6,797 nt of DNA from Myxococcales bacterium (GCA_003153055.1 PMBV01000299.1:1-6797); one strand, 5' to 3'; counted from the first letter of the stretch, positions 1 through 6,609 are shown. Made by a program: numbers and translations. Notes: generated by a model from the sequence alone, not told the origin.

Positions 1-105
1 TTGCCGCTGATGGTGATCGCCGGCGCCGCTGGAGCGGACAAGGGCGTCACCGCCTACAGCGGCACGCTGATGGGCGCGAAGATCTCCGCGTTCCACTTCG
101 GCTGA
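1..105 (+). CDS. C-terminal end of an unidentified protein (partial)
   Basis: The frame starting at base 1 is open from the window edge and ends in TGA at 103-105, giving 34 residues. The fragment is rich in small residues and ends in GAKISAFHFG. Third codon positions are mostly G or C, as in the genuine genes downstream, which supports real coding. I recognise no domain in so short a piece. It does not look to me like the C-terminus of PhoH, the usual upstream neighbour of pgpH-ybeY in many bacteria. A 111-base gap separates it from the next gene, so it is probably a different transcription unit. That it is a real gene end is fairly likely; its function is unknown. Confidence 0.55.
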   Translation: MPLMVIAGAAGADKGVTAYSGTLMGAKISAFHFG

Positions 106-216
106 AGTCCGGCCGCGGGGGAACGCTGCGGCGCCGAGCAACCGCACCGCCGCCGCGAAGCCCCACCCGGCCGAAGACAAACGTCAGCGAAGCTGAGGTA
201 GGGTAAGACCCCGCCC

Positions 217-2626
217 ATGGCCGACTCCGAACAGCAAGAGACGGACACGCTCGCCGATCGGCTGGCGGTGAGCTCGGTCTGGGCCAACCGGATCGCCTAC
301 TCGGTGATCCTCGCCGGGGTGGCGATCGGCGCAGCGCTGATGGCGTCTCCCGGGCTGTCGAGGCCAGAAGATCCCCGAGCTGAAGCTCGACGACGTGGGC
401 AAGGTGTTCCGCGCCACCGGGATGTCCGGGTTCAAGGCCAGCCGCGACTACCAGATTCTCGACGAGGCGAAGACCGGGGTGCAGCGCGAAGAGGCGCGGG
501 CCCGGGTTCGCCCGGTGTTCGACTACGACGCCTCGGTCGAGTCGAAGGTGAAGCGCTCGGTGCGCGACGGGTTCGCGGCGATGAGGGAAATCGTCAATCG
601 GTACCCCGTCACCCAGCGCCGGCCTCAAGACCGCCCCGGTCGCGATGAGCTCGAGCTCCTCGACGCACTGCGAAAGGGCCAGAAGGTATTCGAAGAGCAC
701 GCAGTCCTCCCCGATGACCGGGAAGACTTCGACACCCTCGCGCAGGCTCGGTTTGCCCCTGAGCTCGAGACAGCGGTGCTCTCGCTCATCGAGGTCGCCT
801 ACCGGGCGCGGGTGGTGGCCTCGAGAGAGGAGCTCTCGCGCATGGACGCAGGCGGCATCACCGTGCGGGTGGTGGGAGACACGGCCGAGTACCCGCTGAC
901 CACCTTGGCACCGGCGGTGATGGACTTGAGAGAAGTGGCCATCGAGCTCGATCGCTTCGCGTCGGTGCCGGGCAACCTCCTCCCCGACGGTGGGGTGCCG
1001 CTCAGGCGTTCCGTTCTGAAGCTGGCGCGTAAGCAGATTCGCGTCAACCTGACGGTCAACATCGCCGAGACCGAGGGTCGGAGGAAGGCCGCGGCCGACG
1101 CGGTCAAGCCGGTGGTCATCGCCATCAAGAAGGGGCAGCGCGTCATCGGAGACGGAGAGCTCATCAACGAGACCCACGTCTTGGTGACGAACAACCTCCG
1201 CTCCCAGATGTCGCGGTTCGACCTCTTCGAGCTGAAGCTGGGCGGCACGGGCATCGTCGCGCTCGTCATCTTCGGGACCTGGCTGTTCTTTACCGCCTCG
1301 CTCCGGCGATTCCGTCCCACGCTGCGTGACGCGGTGTTCATGGCGCTGTTGACCCTGACGCTCCTGTCGGCGTTGCACCTGTGGGTCCTCATCTCAGACG
1401 CCGTGCACGACCGGTACCCCGGCATCCCCATCGAGGCGTTGCACTACGCCTTCCCAGTGGCCGCCGGGGCCATGCTGGTGCGCTTCGTCTTGTCGGAGGA
1501 GAGCGCCCTCTACTTCGCCATCATCTTCTCGGCCCTGGCTGGCATCTTGCTCGGCAACTCGCTGGGCTACTTCCTCCTCTCGCTCATCTCGTCGGTGGTG
1601 GCGTCGGAGCGTATCGCCAGGGTCAAGGAGCGGGCCGGGCTGTTCCGCGCCGGCATCGCCACGGGAGCCCTGTCAGTGGGCATGGTGGCCTTCCTCGGGT
1701 TGGCCGCTGGGAAGGGCCTGGGCATCGACACGCTGTGGAGCGCGGTGTTTGCACTGGGCTCCGCGGCCATGGCCGTGCCGATGATGGTGCTGACGCTGAC
1801 CCCGCTGGTCGAGGCAGGCTTCGGCTACGCGTCGGATCTCAAGCTGCTCGAGCTGGCCAACCTGAACCACCCGGCCCTCAAGGAGCTGGTGCTCCAGGCG
1901 CCGGGCACGTACCACCACAGCATCATCATGGGCTCGCTGGTGGAGTCGGCCGCCGAAGACATCGGCGCCAACCCGCTGCTCGCGCGATCGTGTGCCTACT
2001 ACCACGACATCGGAAAGGGCCGGAACCCGGCCTACTTTGGCGAGAATCAGAAGGGCGAGAACCCCCACGATCAGCTCGAGCCAACGATGAGCGCGTCGAT
2101 CATCAAGCGCCACGTGTTCGAAGGCCTCGAGATGGCCACCGAGTACAAGCTGCCTCGATTGGTGGCCGATGCCATTCCTCAGCACCACGGCACCCGATTG
2201 GTCGGCTACTTCTTCCACAAGGCCCAGAAGGAATCAGAAGCCAAGGACGGCGCCGGCCCCGATGACATGGCCTTCCGCTACCCAGGGCCCAAGCCTCAGT
2301 TCCGCGAGGCCGCCCTGGTGATGATCGCCGATGCGTGTGAAGCAGCCAGTCGGTCGCTGGCCGACCCCAATGCAGACAAGCTGCGGGCGCTGGTACAGCG
2401 AATGATCAACGTCATCTTCAGCGAAGGTCAGCTCGACGAGTGCGACCTCACGCTGAAAGACCTGAACCGCATCGCCGAGTCCTTCACCCGCACGCTCGAA
2501 GGCATCTATCACGCCCGCCCGTCGTACCCTGCCGGCGCCGTGGGGGGAGGCAAGCCGACCAGTGAGATCGTCAAGACCCTGGTGGTCGTCAAGGGCGGCG
2601 AGGACACCAAGCGAGCGGTGCGGTAG
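217..2626 (+). CDS. pgpH: PgpH-like 7TM-HD c-di-AMP phosphodiesterase, with an apparent one-base frameshift near 361
   Basis: By family, this membrane HD phosphohydrolase cleaves cyclic di-AMP to pApA, with the catalytic domain in the cytoplasm. The ATG at 217 opens a frame whose first 48 residues hold a cytoplasmic leader and a first membrane helix (WANRIAYSVILAGVAIGAAL, then MASPGLS). Homology then switches to the next frame at about 362 (GQKIPELKLDDVGKVFR) and continues to TAG at 2624-2626. Rejoined, the protein is about 802 residues, normal for the family. The order is: helix 1; a periplasmic 7TMR-HDED-type region (about 60-335); a block of roughly six helices (about 345-530); and an HD domain from about 550. 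HD residues visible in rejoined numbering are HH 566-567, HD 596-597 (YYHDIGKGRNPAYFGENQ), H632, HH 656-657 and D705 (IADACEAASR). An alternative start at GTG 395 would remove helix 1 and break the usual topology, so I prefer 217. The Shine-Dalgarno upstream (GAGG 195-198, TAGGG 199-203) is weak and distant. ybeY follows immediately. The family assignment is strong; whether the frame break is real or a sequencing error cannot be told from here. Confidence 0.88.
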
Positions 2627-3175
2627 TTGAGACCCAAGCCGCGACCAGGTCGCGGGGGCACGAAAGCCCCCCCTGCCCGAAAGTCAGAAGCGGCGCCTCC
2701 CAAGCTCGAGCGCGCCCGCAACGTGATTCACCTCGACGCATCTCAAGGTGGGCGGGGTGCGGCCGCCGCGGGGAAGCGACTCGGGGCGCTGGCGCGGCGC
2801 TTCCTGAAGCAGCTCGACCTCGATGGCTGTGAGCTCTCGTTGGTGGTGGTGAGAGACCCGAGAATCCGCGCGCTCAAGCGCACCTGGTTCGGCGTCGACC
2901 AGGCCACCGACGTCCTCTCGTTTCCAGCGGGAGACTCCCCTGCCCCGGGTCATCGGGTGCTGGGTGACATCGTGGTCTCGATGGACACAGCTCGGCGGGT
3001 CGCCAAGCAGCTCGAGAGCACGACCGAGCGCGAGCTGGCCCTCTACCTCGCCCACGGCCTCCTCCACCTCTTGGGCTTCGACCATGGCCGCCGCGACGAG
3101 GCCACCGCGATGATGAACGCCGAGGCACGGCTCCTGCGCGGCGAAGGCATGCTGGCGCGGGCCCGGCGAGCCTGA
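2627..3175 (+). CDS. ybeY: Endoribonuclease YbeY (rRNA maturation factor)
   Basis: By family, YbeY is a zinc-dependent single-strand endoribonuclease acting in 16S rRNA 3' end maturation and 70S ribosome quality control in the cytoplasm. The zinc motif H-x3-H-x5-H is intact as HGLLHLLGFDH, with H143, H147 and H153 counted from the TTG at 2627. The substrate-side signature ATDVLSFP followed by LGDIVVS is also present. From TTG 2627, which directly abuts the pgpH stop, the product is 182 residues, with about 32 extra basic, proline-rich residues before the core. An in-frame GTG at 2723 would give 150 residues, closer to the usual family length. Neither start has a convincing Shine-Dalgarno, so translation probably depends on ribosomes finishing pgpH. 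The stop is TGA 3173-3175. The pairing with a PgpH-type gene is a common bacterial arrangement and supports both calls. Function is confident; the start is not. Confidence 0.93.
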   Translation: MRPKPRPGRGGTKAPPARKSEAAPPKLERARNVIHLDASQGGRGAAAAGKRLGALARRFLKQLDLDGCELSLVVVRDPRIRALKRTWFGVDQATDVLSFPAGDSPAPGHRVLGDIVVSMDTARRVAKQLESTTERELALYLAHGLLHLLGFDHGRRDEATAMMNAEARLLRGEGMLARARRA

Positions 3176-3193
3176 CGCGTCGCATTCGCGTCA
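3173..3193 (+). terminator. Perfect 7-bp inverted repeat on the ybeY stop codon (possible weak terminator or processing hairpin)
   Basis: TGACGCG at 3173-3179 and CGCGTCA at 3187-3193 are exact reverse complements around the 7-base loop TCGCATT. The left arm begins with the ybeY TGA stop. No T-run follows (the sequence continues CTGGGGGG), so it is not a classic intrinsic terminator. It could instead stabilise the pgpH-ybeY mRNA 3' end or be a protein-binding palindrome. The structure is seen directly; the role is inferred. Confidence 0.3.
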
Positions 3194-3221
3194 CTGGGGG
3201 GTTCGCTCCTCGGGAAGCTCT

Positions 3222-3227
3222 GATAAT
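3222..3227 (+). promoter_or_regulatory. Possible -10 element for the transporter gene
   Basis: GATAAT lies in the 94-base gap between ybeY and the transporter, about 43 bases before its ATG, and matches five of six bases of the sigma-70 -10 consensus. It is one of the few A/T-rich patches in this stretch. No good -35 hexamer lies 16-18 bases upstream, so the call is weak. A start near 3234 would leave a leader of about 36 bases containing the GGGAG Shine-Dalgarno at 3255-3259. Confidence 0.2.
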
Positions 3228-3269
3228 GAGCCGCCCTCACGTACGAGCAGCACCGGGAGCATTTGGTTC

Positions 3270-4883
3270 ATGACTTCGACGCCCGCCCACCCAGTCACCC
3301 TGACGGAGCCCAGGGACGACACGATGCCACCAGGCATCTGGTACATCGTCTCCAACGAGTTCGCTGAGCGCTTCTGTTTCTACGGCATCACGGCGATCCT
3401 CACGACGTACTTCGCCCAGTACCTGCACTTCACCGAGGCCAAGGCCGCCTCGTGGCAGTCGCTCTTCAAGTCGGCCGCCTACTTCTCGCCTGTCATCGGG
3501 GCCATCGTCGCCGACGTCTTCTGGGGCAAGTTCAAGACCATCATGACGTTCTCGCTGCTCTACGCCGGGGGCTGCGTGGCGCTGGCGTTGCTCGGTCACA
3601 CCGCCGCCGCGGTGGCCGGCAGCCTCTTCTTCGTGGCCCTGGGCACGGGCGGCATCAAGCCCTGCGTGTCGACCAACGTGGGCGACCAGTTCACCTCGAA
3701 GAACCAGCACCTCATCGAGCGCGCCTTCTCGTGGTTCTACATGGCGATCAACTTCGGCTCGTCGATCTCGATCTACTACTGCCCCGTGCTCCTGGCCGAC
3801 CCGGCCTATGGGCCCGCCTGGGCCTTCGGGCTGCCAGCGGGAATGATGATGACGGCGACCATCGTCTTCGGCCTGGGGAGGCGCAAGTTCGCGGTGGTGC
3901 CTCCCGCCGGCAAGGCGTGGCTGAGGGACGTCGTGAGCAAGGACGGCATCAAGCTCATCACGAACCTGCTCATCATCTACGCCTTCGTCGCCTTCTTCTG
4001 GATGCTGTGGGACCAGTCGAACGGCAACACCTGGACACTCCAGGCTCGCTCGTCGTTGATGGACAAGGAGCTCGCCTTCGGCTTCAAGGTGTTGCCCGCC
4101 CAGCTGCAGGTGGTCAACGGCCTGTTCATCTTGGCCCTGGCGCCCTTCTTCAGCTACGTGGTGTTCCCCTTCTGGGGCCGCTTCTTCGTGGTCACCCCGC
4201 TCAAGAAGATCGGCATCGGGTTGTTCACGGTGGGAGCCTCCTTCATCATCGTGGGTCGCATCGAGCAGCGCATTCAAGATGGGCACTCGGTCAGCGCCTG
4301 GTGGCAGATCTTCGCCTACGCCATTCTCACCTGCTCGGAGATCCTCGTTTCGATCACCGCCCTCGAGTTCTCGTACAAGCAGGCTCCGCTGCGAATGAAG
4401 AGCTTCATCATGGCGCTCTTCTTCCTCTCGACCAGCCTGGGCAACGGAATGATCGCCATCGTCAACAACGCGATGGTGAAGCCTCTGCACGCGACGGCCA
4501 TCGAGGTCGGCCCCGAGACCTGGGTGACGGTGGACGAAGCCAAGGACTTCGTCCCCGGGCAGAAGATCGACTTCACCGATGACGTCGGCATCGAGGTCCT
4601 CGACGCCGAGGGCAAGGCGGCGCGCCTCGAAGGGACCTTCCTAGTGAAGGAGATTCAGAACGGCCGGCTGCGGCTGATGGACGTGGTCGAGCGGGCGCCG
4701 GTCGCCTCACGAGGCACCTTCAAGCCAGGTGGCCAGGTCTCGACCTACCGGCTGGTCGGGCCCAACTACTTCTACTTCTTCGTCGGGGTCGTCATGCTGG
4801 CTGGCCTCGTCTTCATCTTCGTCGCCATGGCGTACAAGGAGCAGACCTACGTCCGAGAAGAGCCCCAGGCCTCCGCCGCGTAG
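3270..4883 (+). CDS. Proton-dependent oligopeptide (POT/PTR2) transporter with a large loop insert before the last helix
   Basis: By family, POT transporters are inner-membrane symporters that import di- and tripeptides with protons. The product is 537 residues from ATG 3270, with GGGAG at 3255-3259 as Shine-Dalgarno. The first-helix proton/peptide motif ExxERFxxY is present at residues 30-38 (EFAERFCFY). The helix-4 segment ALGTGGIKPCVS carries the conserved lysine K130. The PTR2 signature FYMAINFGS begins at 156, FFWMLWDQ in helix 7 includes D248, and ALEFSYKQAP precedes the eleventh helix. From memory these strings resemble animal PepT1/PepT2 more than E. coli DtpA/DtpB, whose helix-4 motif differs. 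Unusually, residues about 406-498, between the penultimate helix (380-403) and the last (500-522), form a non-membrane, acidic, probably beta-rich block. A normal POT loop there is short, so the length exceeds typical bacterial members. The gap from ybeY suggests a separate promoter. The UPF0158 gene follows after 57 bases and may share the transcript. Substrate range is inferred from family only. Confidence 0.95.
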   Translation: MTSTPAHPVTLTEPRDDTMPPGIWYIVSNEFAERFCFYGITAILTTYFAQYLHFTEAKAASWQSLFKSAAYFSPVIGAIVADVFWGKFKTIMTFSLLYAGGCVALALLGHTAAAVAGSLFFVALGTGGIKPCVSTNVGDQFTSKNQHLIERAFSWFYMAINFGSSISIYYCPVLLADPAYGPAWAFGLPAGMMMTATIVFGLGRRKFAVVPPAGKAWLRDVVSKDGIKLITNLLIIYAFVAFFWMLWDQSNGNTWTLQARSSLMDKELAFGFKVLPAQLQVVNGLFILALAPFFSYVVFPFWGRFFVVTPLKKIGIGLFTVGASFIIVGRIEQRIQDGHSVSAWWQIFAYAILTCSEILVSITALEFSYKQAPLRMKSFIMALFFLSTSLGNGMIAIVNNAMVKPLHATAIEVGPETWVTVDEAKDFVPGQKIDFTDDVGIEVLDAEGKAARLEGTFLVKEIQNGRLRLMDVVERAPVASRGTFKPGGQVSTYRLVGPNYFYFFVGVVMLAGLVFIFVAMAYKEQTYVREEPQASAA

Positions 4884-4890
4884 CCGCCGC

Positions 4891-4937
4891 GGAGCGCCGC
4901 TCCACCCAGCCGGAGCCGCGCGCTCCGAGGTGGGTGG
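4891..4937 (+). promoter_or_regulatory. Nested inverted repeats that could fold over the ribosome-binding site of the UPF0158 gene
   Basis: In the 57-base gap, CGGAGC (4911-4916) pairs perfectly with GCTCCG (4922-4927) across a 5-base loop. Just outside, CCACCCA (4902-4908) pairs perfectly with TGGGTGG (4931-4937). Together they make a 13-bp, G+C-rich, two-part stem with a small internal loop (GC opposite AGG). The right arm and internal loop contain the purine-rich GAGGTGGG (4927-4934), the only plausible Shine-Dalgarno for GTG 4941. A competing hairpin, GGAGC-GCC-GCTCC at 4891-4903, shares bases 4902-4903 with the outer stem. Its left arm could also pair with 4922-4926. The pairing is seen directly; control of translation is inferred. 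No T-run follows, so a simple terminator is less likely. Confidence 0.4.
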
Positions 4938-4940
4938 GCC

Positions 4941-5387
4941 GTGACTGAAGCCGCCCTCAGGTTCTTGCCGGTGGATCTCGCCGAGCTGCGGATCGCGCTC
5001 AAGACCGAGTCGACCGAGCTCAAGTGGTACGTCGACGTGAAGACGGGCGAGGTGCTGTTGGTCAACCACGAGTACGAGCCCAACGAGCACGAAGGGCTCA
5101 CCATCGCCGCGATCGAGCATGCCCCTCGGAGGTTCTTGAGGGTGCCCTTGGCAACCACCGACGAGCTCTTGGCGGACATGTGGGCCTTCAAAGCCGAGGT
5201 GACCGACGCGCAGCTGGCCGAGTCTCTGGACATGGCGCTGGGAGGGCTCCGGCCGGAGCGGCGATTCAGGGCCTTGCTCAGTTGGCTCCCTGGCTTCATC
5301 GAGGCGTGGCAGGCGTTCCGCGAGCGTCGGGTGGAAGACCGGGCGCTCCGGTGGCTCGCCTCGCAGGGGTACACTCCCCGGCGGTGA
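4941..5387 (+). CDS. UPF0158-family protein (function unknown)
   Basis: The product is 148 residues from GTG 4941, with GAGGTGGG 7-14 bases upstream as Shine-Dalgarno. It has no signal peptide or membrane segment and is presumably cytoplasmic. The layout fits the UPF0158 family as I remember it: an early LAELRIAL segment, a strand followed by a TGEVLLV turn (YVDVKTGEVLLV, about residues 30-41), a middle helix with an aromatic-acidic pattern (DMWAFKAEV), then ALGGLRPERRFRALLSW and a C-terminal helix ending in RALRWLASQGYTP. Members have no established biochemical role that I know of. The gene follows the peptide transporter by 57 bases and is probably co-transcribed with it, but nothing in the sequence ties it functionally to peptide uptake. 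Its start region lies inside a predicted hairpin. The coding call is firm; the family call is from pattern recognition. Confidence 0.82.
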   Translation: MTEAALRFLPVDLAELRIALKTESTELKWYVDVKTGEVLLVNHEYEPNEHEGLTIAAIEHAPRRFLRVPLATTDELLADMWAFKAEVTDAQLAESLDMALGGLRPERRFRALLSWLPGFIEAWQAFRERRVEDRALRWLASQGYTPRR

Positions 5388-5404
5388 CCCGGCTGCGGCC
5401 GAGC

Positions 5405-5433
5405 TTGTGAGCATGGGGCGCCCTGGTTACAAG
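5405..5433 (+). promoter_or_regulatory. Candidate sigma-70-like promoter just before the lipoprotein gene
   Basis: TTGTGA (5405-5410) and TACAAG (5428-5433) are separated by exactly 17 bases and each match four of six consensus bases. Initiation six to eight bases downstream would fall at about 5439-5441, on or next to the GTG start at 5441. This would give a nearly leaderless message, in keeping with the weak Shine-Dalgarno there. Four-of-six matches arise by chance fairly often, so confidence is low. Confidence 0.22.
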
Positions 5434-5440
5434 CGGGCCT

Positions 5441-6271
5441 GTGAGATTCGCGCTCCCCATGGTGCTCCTCGGCTTGAGCGGCTGCGCCACTGCTCAGCTC
5501 GCCCAGGACCGGGCGTTCTTCCCTCCGGACCCAGGCTTCAGCCGCACCGTGGTGCTCGAGCCGTTGTTCGAGATGGCCAACTGGCAGACCACCACTCGCA
5601 CGGAGTACGCCCGGGTCTCGGGCTCGCCCTATGGGTCCATGGGGATGTGGGACTACGGCTACGGCTCCTCCGCCTACCCCAGCACCGTCGCCGTCACCCG
5701 TCAGGTGCAAGAGAAGCCGCTGTTCGCCCGCACCGAGGTGATGACGGAGATCCACCGGCGCCTCCTGGGCGAAGTGCAACGGCGGCGGCCTTCGTGGCGC
5801 GTGACGTCGACCTCGGGAATGAGCGCGCTGAGGGGCGAGACCACGGTGGTCAGGACCATCATCGAGGGGAACCAGACGGCCGCGTCGGATCGCGCCCTGA
5901 AGAACCTCGCCCTCGGCTTCGGCTTTGTCATCTGGCCGCTGGAGCTCATTCACATCGACCCGGTGCACGAAACGGTTCGCGTGATGGGGCTCGTCGAGCG
6001 GTTCAATGCTCCGGCGGAGACCCTTGGCCAGCGCCTGGTGCGGTACCCGACCCAGCCCGACTTCGCCGTGAACCTCAGCGGTGTCACGCCGCTGCGGCGC
6101 CCCTTCGGGCTCGACGTGTCGTACACCGAGGGCATTTTGGCCAACGAGCAGCCTCGCACCCAGGTGCTGCTCGAGGGCTTCGTCGACCGGTTGGCCTCGG
6201 CCATCATCGCCCTCGTCGAAGAGCCAGCTGCTTCCGCCGTCTCCACCCCCGCCCCCCCCATACGACCATGA
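5441..6271 (+). CDS. Conserved-looking lipoprotein of unknown function
   Basis: The 276-residue product from GTG 5441 begins with a short basic-hydrophobic signal (MRFALPMVLLGL) and a clean lipobox LSGC, with the lipidated cysteine at residue 15. It should therefore be processed by Lgt and signal peptidase II and anchored in a membrane facing the periplasm. ATG 5459 is in frame but would remove the signal's basic residue, so 5441 is preferred. An in-frame TGA at 5408-5410 bounds the frame upstream. Visible regions are a Gly/Tyr/Ser-rich stretch at about 61-81 (GSPYGSMGMWDYGYGSSAYP), a helical segment at 98-115 (EVMTEIHRRLLGEVQRRR), a hydrophobic patch at 156-172 (LALGFGFVIWPLELIHI), and a C-terminal helix followed by a Pro/Ala-rich end. 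I recognise no named domain. The hydrophobic patch could be a buried strand or a membrane-associated segment. The DUF971 gene overlaps its stop, so the two are probably made together. Confidence 0.85.
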   Translation: MRFALPMVLLGLSGCATAQLAQDRAFFPPDPGFSRTVVLEPLFEMANWQTTTRTEYARVSGSPYGSMGMWDYGYGSSAYPSTVAVTRQVQEKPLFARTEVMTEIHRRLLGEVQRRRPSWRVTSTSGMSALRGETTVVRTIIEGNQTAASDRALKNLALGFGFVIWPLELIHIDPVHETVRVMGLVERFNAPAETLGQRLVRYPTQPDFAVNLSGVTPLRRPFGLDVSYTEGILANEQPRTQVLLEGFVDRLASAIIALVEEPAASAVSTPAPPIRP

Positions 6272-6609
6272 GCTTCTGGGACTCCATCAAGCCATCCACC
6301 CGCGCCGTCACTGCCACCCACGTCGAGCTGAGCCATGATCGCCGGCAGCTCACCCTCACTTGGACCGACGGGCTCAAGACGATCACGCCGGTGCGCCGCC
6401 TTCGGCAGTACTGCCCGTGTGCCGGGTGCGTCGAGGAGTGGACTGGCAAGCGCACCTTCTCGGTGGATTCCATTCCCGAGGACATGTCTGCCGTCGAGGC
6501 GCAGCCCGTCGGCAACTACGCCCTCGGCTTCACCTTCGCCGACCAGCACAACACCGGCATCTTCGATTGGGCGTACTTGCGGAGGCTTGCCACGACCGAT
6601 GGAGCGTGA
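6268..6609 (+). CDS. DUF971 protein (gamma-butyrobetaine hydroxylase N-terminal-like, probable metal-binding)
   Basis: The product is 113 residues from ATG 6268, sharing ATGA with the TGA (6269-6271) of the lipoprotein gene. The frame stays open far upstream to 5407, but that part is out of phase with the lipoprotein and is not a real extension. The domain pattern is clear: LTLTWTDG (28-35), LRQYCPCAGC (45-54), VGNYALGFTF (81-90), then DQHNTGIFDWAYLRRL (92-107). C49, C51, C54 and H94 match the Cys/Cys/Cys/His arrangement that binds zinc in the N-terminal domain of gamma-butyrobetaine hydroxylase. DUF971 also occurs fused to Mrp/ApbC-type Fe-S carrier proteins such as plant HCF101, so Fe-S-related or zinc roles are both possible. 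This protein is a stand-alone domain without the oxygenase or ATPase. The bases before its ATG are C-rich with no Shine-Dalgarno, so translation probably depends on coupling to the lipoprotein. The real function is unknown. Confidence 0.93.
   Translation: MSFWDSIKPSTRAVTATHVELSHDRRQLTLTWTDGLKTITPVRRLRQYCPCAGCVEEWTGKRTFSVDSIPEDMSAVEAQPVGNYALGFTFADQHNTGIFDWAYLRRLATTDGA

Noticed and set aside
128..156. GCGGCG/CGCCGC inverted repeat (128-133 with 151-156) as a terminator for the first gene
   Set aside because: It is a short stem with a 17-base loop and no T-run, in a stretch where G/C-only repeats pair easily by chance.
345..365. Programmed ribosomal frameshift site in pgpH
   Set aside because: I see no prfB-like stop-codon context, no slippery heptamer and no obvious stimulatory structure. 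The original frame also stays open to 648, so an ordinary indel or sequencing error is more likely.
47..1378. Long open frame (443 codons) on the - strand opposite pgpH
   Set aside because: It is antisense to a clear PgpH protein. Its translation is a low-complexity mix of Arg, His, Gly, Glu and Asp with no domain, which is typical of antisense frames in high-G+C genes.
3237..4490. Long open frame (417 codons) on the - strand opposite the peptide transporter
   Set aside because: The + strand carries unmistakable POT motifs. The antisense product is a His/Glu/Arg/Gly-rich shadow with no recognisable fold.
4847..5968. Open frame (373 codons) on the - strand across the UPF0158 and lipoprotein genes
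   Set aside because: It spans two + strand genes and their gap, has no recognisable domain, and is explained by antisense openness in G+C-rich DNA.
5407..6267. N-terminal extension of the DUF971 gene to a start at 5407 (a 400-residue protein)
   Set aside because: This part is the shifted frame of the lipoprotein and is Arg/Pro/His-rich shadow sequence. DUF971 homology starts only after ATG 6268, and the ATGA overlap gives a natural start.
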